Of a stretch of 64,000 bases of DNA, positions 30,977 to 42,316 are shown piece after piece. The stretch lies in the NCBI GenBank assembly GCA_963210315.1, contig OY723292.1:372001-436000 (forward strand), in the 5' to 3' direction. Position 1 is the first letter of the stretch. Every line of letters begins with the position of its first letter. The stretch is from Rhynchopus euleeides (Eukaryota > Euglenozoa > Diplonemea > Diplonemida > Diplonemidae). The translations under genes and the position numbers were made by a program. The notes beneath the pieces were generated by a model. It was given only the letters and a program-made list of their open reading frames with translations, ran no database searches and was not told the origin of the DNA.

Positions 30977-31899
30977 AGGGTGGGCAGCCCGCGATACCCA
31001 AAAGCTTCACCGCCAATCTCTCTCTCACTTGGGTTGGCTACGCGTTGACGCTTCCACACCCACCCTCGCCTGCGTGAAGGCGAGGGAATGCGGAGCACGG
31101 TGGGTGACTGAGGGAGTCCTGACAGCGACACTTTTCTCCCACACGAGTGTGTCGGGTGGGGGTTCAGGGGGGATATGGTTGTTTGTGTGGCCTGGCTTGC
31201 ACTGCCAAGCCTGTGTTACACTGACATGGTGTAGCTGGAAGTGTACTCCAATATATAACGACGCCCTTTTTTTAAAAAGGTCGGCGCGCCGGTTATAGCA
31301 AAAGAAAATATATAGGGGTTCCCAGTTGGGCGACCTGACTCTTCACGAAAGAGATGCAGCATCAATTTCTGGGGTGCGCAGTCGGATCAAAACGCGGGAC
31401 AAAGTGATGCCTCAGGCTCTAGCCGGGCACCCACCGGGTTCTGAGCATGCACGCATCCCCCACTCGCAGCACAACGCGGTTTACCACGGAGCAGGGTGGT
31501 GTAGCCCACCGCCTGCCGACCCCACACCCGTGTCCTTCACCGCTCTTCATGCATTGCCAAGCTGGCAGGAGTGTAGCACGGGTGATCGAGAAGTCAAGTA
31601 AAACCCTCGAAAGTTGAACAGTTTTGGATGCAAACGATTGGCAAGACATCGTTCACAGCCTCATATGTTTCCGGGGCTGTGCCTGTGCCGCAGGAGCAGT
31701 TTCGAGGCTTCAGCCATCGGGCAAGGCGTTCTGCTTTATTGTTTTTTTTGTTGTTTCAACAACACTGCGCACATCGCATGCTCCCCGGCGGATTCTTCGC
31801 AAAAAAAAATGGCATGTCCCCGTCCAGGCGTGTATCTATTTCACGGAATGAAAATAGGAATTTGGGGAAAAAATATTTTTTTGCACTATTTTTTTTGCA

Positions 31900-32165
31900 C
31901 TTTTTTCCTTTGGATTTTATTGTGACCCTACTTGGTATTGGCAGAAAATTTTTATGTTCCCGGTCTTGGATGTGCTCAAACATTCAAAAGAACACATTTT
32001 CCGTGGCCAAAAAATTTTTTGCACCCGGAGGTGGGGATGGGGGTGGTGGTCACTACTTTTTTGCACCATTTTCCTTTGGGTTTTCAGCAGAATTCTTCTA
32101 TGTTCCCGGTCTTGGATGTGCTCAAACAGTCAAAAGAACACATTTTCCGGGTGCAAACAAATGTT
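31900..32165 (+). repeat. Tandem duplication of ~150 bp
   Basis: Two direct copies share TTTTGCAC(C/T)ATTTT, CCTTTGG(A/G)TTTT, ATGTTCCCGGTCTTGGATGT, GCTCAAACA(T/G)TCAAAAGAAC and ACATTTTCCG. Confidence 0.8.
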
Positions 32166-32237
32166 GCACCTGGGGGGTGGAGAGGGGGGTCGGAGGGCGG
32201 TGGTGTGAGAGGCTTGCTCTCGAGCTCAAACCAACAG

Positions 32238-32291
32238 ATGTTCACTACCGTGGCCTCCGGCGGCTGGGGGGCTCCGCCCCCCAGACCCCCC
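32238..32291 (-). repeat. GC-rich 55-bp element, copy 8 of 9
   Basis: Minus-strand copy. Core and hairpin are intact, and the outer end has the ACATCTGTTGG variant. Confidence 0.9.
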
Positions 32292-32397
32292 TGTGGCGTG
32301 TCTTTGCGCGACAATTTATCGTCCCCCCATGCGACATGTGCTATCTGTCAGTTGTGTTGTACTTGAGCGTATGCGACTATGGAGCCAGGCCAACAGA

Positions 32398-32451
32398 CGT
32401 TCGCTACCGTGGCCTCCGGCGGCTGGGGGGCTCCGCCCCCCACACCCCCCT
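32398..32451 (-). repeat. GC-rich 55-bp element, copy 9 of 9
   Basis: Minus-strand copy 107 bp from copy 8 in the same orientation. Differs by GTGTGGGG in place of GTCTGGGG and by TAGCGAACGTCTG. Confidence 0.9.
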
Positions 32452-34283
32452 GTGGCATGTGCCTGGTCTTGGAGCCAAGTCCTTGCGCGTACGGGGCTGC
32501 GGCATGTCGGTTCCAGCACCCTCGCGGAAGGCTGGGCCCGAGCACTGATCTCTAAGAGACGAACCACCTTGCGAATGCGATCGGGTTTGCGGGCTTGCGG
32601 CCATGACATCTCGAAAGGGTCGTCATGTTTCGGGTTCGACTTGGTGGGCATCCGTGGCATGCAAGAGATGGCACACCAGGAGCCACGCAGCACCAGGTCG
32701 ACCTGGATCTGATCGAGCTCAGGGGGAAGGAAGCACAGTCACCAAAGTGATATCACCGCCGGCCTCAACCACCAAACTGCAACCGCAGAAGTTCCGCTAT
32801 TCTCACAAGGGAAGGCGCCCTGGGATGTAGCAGTGATTTGTGTGCAGCGCCATCAAGTGACACTGACCGCCTTGAACAGAGAGGTGGTGTACAGATGGCG
32901 ATCAGTGAGAGGGCGTGCTGTGTCCTCCCACTTCCCCATCTACCTCCATTCGTTCACCGTTGTTGATAGCGATTTTTTCGCCATTTTTTCGAATCGTATG
33001 CATCGGTCAGGCCGAGTGAATCAAAATAGCGCAAAAATCACACCAAAATCTGTGTCTGAGGCACAGAAATCGTGCAAAAAAGCACCCAAAAAAAGTGCAA
33101 AAAACCCAAAATAGGATTTCGAAAATTGGCCAAAATACCCCCAAAATAGAGCCACACCTGTCCCCGTCTCCAGCCACTCCCCTGGCATGGTTGCGTATGC
33201 ACGTTGAGGCGTACACACATGATTCCAGACCCACGCGCCACCCCCCCACACACACTGAGTATGACCAACGCAGCGTCGCTGCTGCGATGTCCTGCAAAGG
33301 AGTTGCACCATGGGATACAGTTTCCCTGCGAGTTTCGTGAGCACAACTCACAGGTTTTGTAAAAACAGAATAAAAAGAAAACAGCCCACATTCAAGAAAG
33401 AACGGCGGCGTTGTGCAGTACGGAAGAAAGGAAGAGAGAAGTGAGAGAGAGTGTGTGATGATCTTCGCTACCGGCATTATTTTTCGGCAAAACAAGATAT
33501 GAAGTTCGACGTTTTCTGTTTTCCTCCCCGTCGAATAGGAAGAAATGCCTTTATATCACTAGTAAAAAGACTTTGTCTGCAGACCCCTTCTAAAAATGAG
33601 TAAAAAAAGGTAGCGTTTATTTTACGGAGTTTGTTAGAAATTTGCAGGGACAGTAAAAAAAAGTTTTACTAAGAAAATAAAGTAATTGCAGGCACTTTCA
33701 AGGCAAATGGCGGGGGCTGGGCGAGGAAACTGTAGGTGGTACAGAGTGTAGAAGCCTTGAGTCCCTTGTCGTCACGGAGGTGGCTCAGATCGGACACAGA
33801 AGTGCTCCTATCCTCCCTTGGGGTGCCGGTTGTCAACCTGTTGAACTGCAGGAACTTCGCCCACGCCTTCCTGTACACGGGACCAGATGCCAAGTGCGTT
33901 GCTGTACTGTTCCTCCATCGCGTCAGCTTTTTGTGTGCATGTCATAATGCCTGTGTGCGCCTGAGGGTACTGGGACTGGTATACTCATGCAGCAGTCACT
34001 CAAGTACGCACATCCCGAGACAAAGTCTTTTCACACGTGATATAAAACTACGTATTGCGATAAAAAGTGGACTTTATCCACTCGCCACACCTTGGAAACC
34101 CTCGGGCAACACATATTCCCCTCGCTTCGCTCGGAAAATATTCAGACATACTCCCCTCGCTTCGCTCGGGAAGTATTTTTGCCCTCGGATTCCCAATCTG
34201 TGTGGCTCGTAAAATAAAGTCCACTTTTTTTTATCGCAATAAATAGTAATTTTTTGTTGGAACGCAGACCCCACTCTTTGTGT

Positions 34284-34313
34284 ACACCACTCCCCGGTCT
34301 GATGAAGTGGTGT
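34284..34313 (+). other. Conserved hairpin with GGTCTGATGA loop, copy 2
   Basis: Identical 8-bp stem (ACACCACT/AGTGGTGT) and a loop differing from copy 1 at one base (CCCCGGTCTGATGA against CCCAGGTCTGATGA). Followed at ~34362 by GTTGGCTACGC, as in copy 1. Confidence 0.5.
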
Positions 34314-34834
34314 GAGTGGGGGCCGCACGATCCAGCTAAAAACACAGAAAGTTTCCCCAGTTGGCTACGCCGAACTAACAAACCCCCCCCCCCTCCCCCG
34401 CGCCGTTTTCGTCACCGCAACGAAGAGTCCACCCAAAAGAGATAATTATAGAGACCACCGGAACCCGCCATCCTGCGCTTGCTATGTTGAATTAGCGGAC
34501 CCGCATCGTACAGCCACCCTGCCCCCTCCCCATGCAGACAGCGTCGGTGCACTGTTTCAACACGCACCCACAGCCCCACACCCCCATTCCCTGCGTAACA
34601 GATAACATCTGGGTTGGCTGGACCAACCCTCTCAGAACAAATGGGCAGCTGCATATAGCTGGCTGGCGTGGGGTGGGGGAGGGAAATGGGGGGCGGGTCG
34701 CGTCGCACGGAAGAAAGACACGCATGCATTCATGCGCAGGGGGTGGGGGTGGGGGGGGGAGGGCGGGGGAGAGAGAGACAGATAATAGAGACGAGAGACG
34801 AGAGGGCGAAGGGCGTGTGGTGCGGTGCGCGCGC

Positions 34835-34836
<2 letters not shown>

Positions 34837-34900
<64 letters not shown>
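34837..34900. repeat. (GT)n microsatellite
   Basis: About 32 uninterrupted GT units preceded by GCGCGCGC. A shorter (CA)n tract lies at ~35367-35393. Confidence 0.95.
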
Positions 34901-34904
<4 letters not shown>

Positions 34905-35981
34905 TTGATCACTTTTTAGGTGGGTTACAGTAACCCTGCACGGGTCCTAGCCCACCCCGTGTGTGTGTGCTCGGGATGGAGTGGTTGTAGGGGGTCTACC
35001 CCTGCAGGCAAAACTGTCTGGAAAAAAAACGACAAAGCAGTGGGGGCGTGCACAGCGGAAGTATCTTTCCCTTCTCACGATCAGGGGTGTTCTGCGTTCG
35101 AAGAACACGCCAACTGTCGTTGCCGCCCTTCTCTCTTGTGCTTCACCCGGCTGTGCATTAGTCGATAATATACCGTTGCCTGAGGCATGGGGGGTGGTGA
35201 ACCACGCCACCTGCCGGCCCACCCTTCCCACTTCCCGCCCCCTCATCCCCCAAAACGAAGCAATTTTATTTCCTGCATCACCCACCCCACCCCCACCCCC
35301 CGGTTTGTTCCGGCATCTGCAGACAAAGGGAAGCACAAAGCCACTATCACTGGCTGGAAGGGGCAACACACACACACACACACACACACACAACCACAAA
35401 CGCAGCACAGGCAACCCACGTGCCCCCCTCCCCTCCAACACATAGGAAACTCCCCCACCCCCCCCCCCCCCAATCCTCATCCCATCCCGTGCCGAGTTAT
35501 TTTTTTGCAGTTTTTCTTTTTTTGAAGCCATTGTTTTTTTCGCCACAAATCGAGGGGGGGGGGGGGTGGGGGGGGGGGGGGAGGGGGAGGGGGGCGGACG
35601 AAAACACCAGTGTACACCGAAGCCATAAAAAAAACACGCCGTGGCAAAAAAAAATATACTCTGGGGGTCTTCGCTACGAGGTGGTCGTCAGTGCATTTTG
35701 GTGCATTTCCAGTTGAATTGGCTGAAAACTGACGAAGTTTGTCGACCAGCGAAGACCCCCTCTCTCTCTTAGCTTTCGAGGATGAAAAGTGAGGCAGGGT
35801 ATCAGGGGGGAACTTTGGTAGAAACATTCGCTTCGTACGCTCGAGTGTTTGGCCTGCCTGCCCGAGGGGGGCGCGGTGGTGGGGTGGTGGGGTGGAGGGC
35901 AGTAGCGCCTCAGGGAGAGTGTGGTGTGCATGTGTGCATGCGCGGTGGCACACCCCCTCTTCTGTATGGGTGAAGAGCGGT

Positions 35982-38862
35982 TCATTTCTGCAGCAGCTTC
36001 TCCAAGAACTGCCCGTCACGCGTGGCCTGTGGCAGGGGGGGGGAGTGGGGTGGGGTGAAGAGTGGGCTGGAAACCCCGTTTTGAACCCAATTGATTTTTT
36101 TTTGCCGTGTCGGCTCACAATCGTGTAGAGATGATAGTTATCACAAGAATGACCTCACATGGTGGCAACCACCAGCGATGCAACAAGCCATACCTTCTGC
36201 AGGAAAGGGTGTTGAAGCAGATCCCATGCATTGGGGCGCTGCTGCGGGTCCTTCTGCAGCATCGACTCGACGAAGTGGCGGCACGAGCGTGACCACCGGT
36301 CAGGCTTCTTCACCTGCGCGTTGTGAGTGGGGTGCGGATGAGCTGCATTGTTCCTTTTTGTTAATTCCTCCCGGAGCGGTATTAGAGCCACAGCTCATCA
36401 GCACTGCAAACTTCGCTGTCCCCGTTTGAACTTTTGAACAATTTTGAAGTGTGGAAGCGTCAACGCATCAAACGAAGTTTAGAAGTAGAGGAAGAGCGGC
36501 AGAGTCGAAGTGACATTTTTGAACAATTTTTCCCGTGTTCGTCGCACCCCATTTTTGTTGCCCTGGGGGCGGGGGAACGGGACGTAACAGGGGCTCCGAA
36601 AAAGGGGGCTCAGAAATGCGGAAAGGCAACCCACCTCACGTCCCTAAACATACCTTGGGCGCAGACTGTGTCACAATGACGTACAGCGCACGCATGGGCG
36701 GCAGGTCCATCAGGGGCGGCTCCCCGTCGCACAGCTCCAGGGCAAGGATGCCCATGCTCCAGACATCCGCCTGTGGTGTGGTGGTGTCGGCGGGTGTTGG
36801 AGTGCACTCATGCAACCGGGTGTGAATCAAGAAGGCAGCGGCAGCTGTGTGTTGTTCTTCGGACGGAGTTCTTTGCCTCTCCCAAACAATGCACCACCAC
36901 ACAATGGATCGAGAAAGAGCTCTCAATCTGTCAATCCTTACATTGTCCTGACCTAGTAAAATCGCCCGTGTTGAGTCAAATTAAGCCGCGGGTAGCCGGG
37001 GCCCCTACTCGCCATGCACACGACACAGCTGTTCCGGGCCTCCCGCGGATGCATTCCGATTGCCAGCAAGCCCTTGCGTTGTGTAGGTTTTGGCAACGAC
37101 CCGCCGGGAGCCCAACAGCCGCGCCGTACGGGAGGGTGGGGGTGGCAGTGCGGTTTGTTGGGAGAGAAGCAAACGATCCCCCAACCTCCCCAACCCTCAG
37201 AAGCCGTTTGTATCGTGGCCCAAACCTGAACCCCGCAAACCCCCCGACTGAGTCGCGATCCCATACCTTGTAGTCGTAAGGCTCTCCCTTGATGACCTCG
37301 GGTGCCATCCAGTAGGGCGTCCCGACGACGGTTTTTCTTTTCAGATTTTCGCCTTCCGACAGGGCGGCACAGAAGCCAAAATCGCCCAGCTTGACCTCCC
37401 CTTGGTTGTTGAGCAGGATGTTGTCAGACTTGATGTCGCGGTGGATACGCCCCATCGAGTGCAGGTAGGCAAGCCCCTCGATCACATTCAGGCAGATGTA
37501 CGCGATCTGCTCCTCGCTGAACTTCACGCCGTTATCGAGCAGATCGGTCAGCTTCCCGCCGGACATCAGCTCCATGGCGATCCACAGCGTGTCGTCGTTG
37601 CGGTGCGCAGAGAAGAAGCTCACGACATTTTTATGCTTGCTGGTGTACATCATGGAGATCTCATTCTCCAGCGCAGGCAGCTCCTTCTTCTCATTCTTGA
37701 TGTAGATCATCTTCAGCGCCACATCCACGCTGTCTTTCGCCCGGGTCGCTTTATAGACCTCCCCCTGCGAGCCGCTGTCGAGCTTCACCAAATTGGTGTG
37801 CGCCTTCAGCGCATCCTCCTTCGACATCAACTCCGCAAGACGATACTTCTCCTTCTTCGGAATATTCGCCCCAGGGGGCAGTGTGGGCGTCGGAGCTGCA
37901 GACGACGGCTGTGCGTGCATCTGCGCCTGCAGCTTGCTCTGCTGGTGCCTCTCGGTGAAGTGCAGCACGCTCATCACCGCCTCGCTGTGGTTGGCAGCCT
38001 CCTCCGCGCTGATCCCCGAAAACTTCAGCATCGCCTGGTAGTGCGGGGGGATTGCCGCCATCTTCTGCTGCCCACCCGCCGCACCCGGCTGCCCGCCCGC
38101 CGGGGAGCCCAGGCTCGGCGGGCCGCCTGTCGGCGACGCCACCTTCCCACTATTTGCCGGCGACGTCCCGTTCGACGCGGGGGACGTCGGGAAGCCGCTT
38201 CGCCCGTCGGGCTGCCCCGGCGACAACACCCTACCTCCTGCCGGGCTCCCTTGGGAATAGCCGCCCGAGCGGGGCGTCTGCGCCAGGGGCGACGTGGTGG
38301 GGGAGGCTGCATTCTGGGAGAAGCTCGGCGACCCGGCTGAGGGGTACTGCACGGGGCTGCTGCTGCTGCCTCCCGGGGGGCGGTGCGACCCCGCCGCGCC
38401 GCCGCGGGCAGCTGGGCCCTTCGCGATCCCGCTGACGTGCCCCTCCCACTTCCGCAGCTGGTGGTCGTCAGGCAGGGAGAGGATGAGGTCTTTGTACTCA
38501 CCACCGGGCTTGCGTGGGACAACCGGGCGGAACATCACGCAGTGCTCCTTGAATGAGTTGAAGTGGACAGGGGCAGACGGGTGGTTTGGGATCTCCGCAA
38601 GCCTCTCCACCGTCATGCCGGGCATGTAGTAGCACCCCGAGCAGCGGCTGGTGGGATCCTGGCTTGGGAAGTAGCAGATGAAGTTTCCGCAGAAGATGAA
38701 CCATCGCTTATCCCAGGGGCTGACTACGCTGGTGGATAGCTTGAGCGCCCAACCCTGGAGGTCCGCCTTGGGGAATGTGCTGAGCGCCGGGCGCTCCGTC
38801 GTAATCCGCTTCCAATCCCGCGCATCGGTCGGCGAGTGCGGCGCGGCGAGTTTCACGCTCAT
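35982..38862 (-). CDS. PH-PBD-kinase protein of the STE20/PAK group, 625 aa, 4 exons
   Basis: Exons 38862-37267, 36770-36654, 36313-36194 and 36026-35982 all join in phase 0, and each donor reads GTATG. Seen: PH domain (~35-145, LQGWALKLS, DKRWFIFCGNF); a Ser/Pro/Gly-rich linker (~150-265); a segment matching the C-terminal half of the p21-binding domain (AIPPHYQAMLKFSG...SEAVMSVLHF, ~270-303); a protein kinase (~355-610) with SGSQGEV glycine loop, VALK (K384), HRDIKSDN (D476), DFG (D494) and GTPYWMAPE. Exon 2 supplies ADVWSMGILALEL and exon 3 QKDPQQRPNAWDLLQHPF. All catalytic residues are present, so it should be active. PAKs act downstream of Rac/Cdc42 on actin and polarity; PH predicts membrane recruitment. 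The histidine-containing CRIB half is not obvious. ATG at 38862 follows a TTTTTCAG acceptor-like site 21 nt upstream. Confidence 0.92.
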
Positions 38863-38882
38863 GGCGGCCGCAGTCAGGGGGT

Positions 38883-38890
38883 CTGAAAAA
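38883..38890 (-). promoter_or_regulatory. Possible splice acceptor before the kinase ATG
   Basis: On the minus strand TGGTTTTTCAG ends at 38883, 20 nt before the ATG. It could accept a spliced leader or belong to an intron in the 5' UTR. The site is inferred from its sequence only. Confidence 0.35.
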
Positions 38891-40276
38891 CCAGACCTCG
38901 TCGCACTGCTCCCCCCCCCCCCCTTTCCGTTCCTTCCCCTTCCCTCCCTCCCCGCCCGCTGCCCGCTACCCAGGCAGGTGGGGGTGTCAGGGTGGTGGGG
39001 TTTGTGTGTGTGTTGTGTTGTGTTGAGGAGTTGGGGGATGGGGTGGGGTGGGGTGGGGGTGGGGGTGAGGGGGGGACGAAGCGTGCGCCCCCCGCTGCCC
39101 TCCCCCCTCTCCCTCCCTCGCCCCCCCCCTCTGTTTCCTGTGGTGCTGGGGAGGGGGGTAGGCTAGAATGTGTGTGGGTGTGTTATGCGTGTGTTGTTGT
39201 GGAAAAGTTCAAAAAGATAGCAGAAAGTGCTGCTCTTCACACCTGTTCAAAACTGCTCAACTATCAAGGAAGCCACTGCTCTCGGGAGCTAGCCGGGTGA
39301 GGGAGGTGTTGGGGTTGGGATATTGTGTTGGCAATCGACAACGACTAACACCTGACGTGCGATGCTACCAGGGTAGCGACGCACAACCTTTTTCGCCCTC
39401 TAGTGATCAGGCCACCGCGGGATGACCTGAACGGGGCACCCACACACGTTGCTTGGGTGGCGACAACACACGCATACGGATAATAAAATGTTCCGCATAG
39501 CGGGGGGTCGAACCCTAATGGACAGCCTGCCGTTTTTTTTTCAAGGTTTTGCGCGCAGGGTTGACAAAAATGACTCCCTGGCCTGCTGCCCCATCACGAA
39601 TGCTAAAAACTAAAAAGGCTTAGTGTTGCCGTTTGCAAACGGTGCCCTGCCCCAGCGGTTGGTTGTGAGGTAGGGCCGCCGGGTGCTTGCCACGGGTCTT
39701 TTTAGTGCGGGAAAAAAAACAGAGGGAGAAGATGGGATGTTCTGTCGAAAGTAAAAAAGAAATGGAACACAAGCAGAACACCGTGTCACCTAACGCGGGC
39801 AATGGGAAGGGGGTGCACCCAACCCTGTGGTTGCGGCGAGGCAGGTCACAATACGGTGATTTCTGAATCGTGTCACACGGAGTGTACCCAAGGCTCGCTG
39901 GCCTGATCCCCTTTGTTGCGTGGGTGTTAGCTGAGGGCGCACAACAGACTGCACAAATTCTGAATTTTCGGCCGGGTGGCAACCGTTGGCACCAAGCCGA
40001 AATCCCTCGAATATTTTACAGGTTTTGTGTAACACAGCTGTGAACAGCAGGGCAGTAAAACCCCCCCCCCCCCATCCCCCACAGCAGCACGCCACGCTGG
40101 GGAGTGCCCTCTTCACACAACCCCTATCCAACCCCCTTCCACCCCTCTGTGTTTCTGAATTTCAATTTTCACATTTTTTTTACAGCGCACACCGGTCCTT
40201 GGAGGGGGGGGGGGGGGTTGGAAATTGTCTCACCCCCCCCCCCTCCCCTCCCCTCCTGTCATCCCCGTCCATCTCC
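38885..40276. other. Intergenic between kinase and transglutaminase genes
   Basis: C- and G-rich tracts (38909-38922, 40206-40217, 40232-40242) and no convincing frame. It includes the kinase 5' flank and the transglutaminase 3' flank. Confidence 0.5.
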
Positions 40277-41449
40277 CTAATTCCGCTCCGCGCTGTCACA
40301 GTGATACGTGGACGACCTGTTCACCATCCGCAGCTGGTGCGAAATCGGGTTCCCAAGCGGGTCCTGCAGGTGCGGGGACCACACGAGGGGGGACACAGCC
40401 TCCCCAGAGCTGAGCCGCAGGTCCGACCCCAGCAGCACCTCACCCCCCTCCTCGGGCACCTCGCCCGGCTTGGACCAGGTGTAGGCGAAGATGGGGTGGT
40501 CCAGGCCTGCGGAGCTCGCCCGGCCGCCACCGCAGCACCCCTTGCCCTGCACAAACCCGCTGCACTGCCAGCCGTGGTTCAGCTCCTTCGACTCCGGCGG
40601 CGCGTTGATAAACCCCCACTGCTTGGCCTTGCTGTCCCAGATCTCCACCCAGTTGTGGTTCCACAGGTAGGCGCCGCCGACAGGTCCTGCGCTTCCCGAC
40701 TCACCCCCAGACCAGCACTTCGACACATTCGGGTTTGCTGTCGCCAACCCAGCGTAGTTGTCTGAGTTCCAACAGGGGGATCCGACGAAACGCGCCGGGA
40801 TGCCGACAGACCTGAAGGTTGCCACCATCAGGTTGGACCAGGCGCTGCATGACCCATAGCCGTTCGCGATGAAGTCGTAGGCGCCGACAACCGGCGGGGA
40901 GGTGCTGGAGTTCCACTTCAGGGTGTACCCTTCACTCCAGTTGACAAACACATTCGGCTCGATGAGCTCCCCAGCAGCCTCAACGGTGGAGGCAGCGTCC
41001 AGCGTGTGTGTGATGAACTTCTGGAAGAAGAGACCCCTGTAGTTGTTGACGCCCTCCATGATGTTGGTGTGCGGCAGCAGGTAGGCCAGCTTGAGGCGCA
41101 GCGGGAGGCCCCGTGAGTACTGCGTGATGTTGTCCGCCATCATGGCGAAGGCGAGCGTGTCGTCCAGCATGCTGCTGCCCTGGACGCTGGATGCGGGGGG
41201 CAGGAAAGCAAGGTCCTTCGCAGGCATGTGCGTCAGCAGCCACTCCTTCCCGGCACAGTACGACAGCTCGTCGGCGGCGGGCTCGTAGGTTGTGCTGCAG
41301 GCCTTTGTCGCAGCGTTGCAGACGCACGCGTTCCTCTGCGCGTTGACCCACTCTGGGTAGACATACTGGTCTGTCCCGAAGTTGTGCAGCCAGTCCTGCC
41401 AGTCTGCAGACACGCCAACCGCAAGCAGTGCCACTGCCAGCAGGATCAT
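40277..41449 (-). CDS. Secreted transglutaminase-like protein, 390 aa
   Basis: ATG at 41449 gives a clear signal peptide (MILLAVALLAVGVSA, then DWQD). The core has the transglutaminase-superfamily pattern: nucleophile Cys201 in GYGSCSAWSNLMVATFRSVG, followed by IPARFVGSP, His265 in WNHNWVEIWD, and a third strand QWGFINAPPES. In papain-like transglutaminases the third residue is usually Asp; this family often shows AxEP-type motifs there, and here it is NAPPES, so the triad may be altered. Several Asn-X-Ser/Thr sites (NIT, NWS, NSS, NVS, NRSS) and many Cys fit a secreted or lysosomal glycoprotein. Intronless. Its role (cross-linking, deamidation or proteolysis) cannot be told from sequence. 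Confidence 0.85.
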   Translation of the reverse strand: MILLAVALLAVGVSADWQDWLHNFGTDQYVYPEWVNAQRNACVCNAATKACSTTYEPAADELSYCAGKEWLLTHMPAKDLAFLPPASSVQGSSMLDDTLAFAMMADNITQYSRGLPLRLKLAYLLPHTNIMEGVNNYRGLFFQKFITHTLDAASTVEAAGELIEPNVFVNWSEGYTLKWNSSTSPPVVGAYDFIANGYGSCSAWSNLMVATFRSVGIPARFVGSPCWNSDNYAGLATANPNVSKCWSGGESGSAGPVGGAYLWNHNWVEIWDSKAKQWGFINAPPESKELNHGWQCSGFVQGKGCCGGGRASSAGLDHPIFAYTWSKPGEVPEEGGEVLLGSDLRLSSGEAVSPLVWSPHLQDPLGNPISHQLRMVNRSSTYHCDSAERN

Positions 41450-42316
41450 AATGCACCCGCTGTGTGTGTCACGGTGATGTCGCCCTGGGTTGTGCTGTGA
41501 GCTGTGTGCTGTGTGCTGTGGTGAGGCTGAGGGTGTTTGAAGTGATGCGCGCACTTTTTCGGAAGTGTGGCGAGGACACCCGTTGAGTTGAGTTACGTAT
41601 CGGGCCGCTCGAGGCCATGACACATGCACACACAGCACTTGCACCGTCAGAGCACCACACAAAGCTGGGAAGGTGGGTGCAGGTCGGCAGGGGGGGAGGG
41701 AGTCACCAGGACCGGATTCGTCGCAGGCAGCTGCGCCTGTGCAACAGGCGCGTGTAGGACAAAGCGTGTGGCATAAAAGCAAAGAGTATGAGAGACAAGC
41801 AGCGGGCAGTGCAACAGGCAGCACTGACCGCATAACTGGGCGATGCTTGCATCCCGCTGGATCGCACGGTCCATAAGGGACTGGGGGGTGGAGGTGTGAC
41901 GCTGGGAGGGATGGGTGCCGGTGTGCTGCGCATGCACAGCGAGAGAAGAGCGGTTGGGTCTATATGTGTCTTTGTCTTGTGTGTGCTGGCCTCTGGGCGC
42001 CTGCATGCAGGTGTGAGGTGCACATTAACGAGACATCTGTTCCCGCCGCCGCCCCTTCCCTTCCGGCACCCTGCGTGAGCATGGTGCGGTCAGCACCAAA
42101 ACAACAACGAAGATGGGATATAACGCAAAAGGGTGTGCTGCTGTGAGCAGAGTAAATACGAAGTCAGCCACCAATGGGGCGAATTGGATCACATACATAG
42201 TCATGGAACATGATGATATGAGATGACCCTGTGGGCGGAACGCAAAGGGGCGAAAAAAGAACAGTTGGGAGGGCGGGAAGGGGAAGGAGGATGCATCCAC
42301 TGAAGGATGTGGTGTC
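41450..42316. other. Intergenic, 5' flank of the transglutaminase gene
   Basis: Nothing recognisable. On the minus strand TGACACACACAG lies 10 nt before the ATG at 41449 and could be an acceptor. Confidence 0.4.

Larger units (their letters stand above)
29901..35981. other. Six-kb gene-free region before the kinase gene
   Basis: I see repeats and low-complexity DNA only: a ~150-bp tandem duplication at 31900-32165 (ATGTTCCCGGTCTTGGATGT twice), two GC-rich elements, two copies of a short conserved hairpin (30947-30976, 34284-34313), a (GT)n microsatellite at ~34837-34900, a (CA)n tract at ~35367-35393 and long G/C runs at 35554-35597. Frames of 80-300 codons cross it, but none has a domain or a consistent start. 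Confidence 0.5.

Noticed and set aside
30955-34360. Hammerhead ribozyme suggested by CTGATGA in the two conserved hairpins
   Set aside because: No stem II followed by a GAAA core lies at the right distance in either copy; the CTGATGA sits in the loop of a different hairpin.
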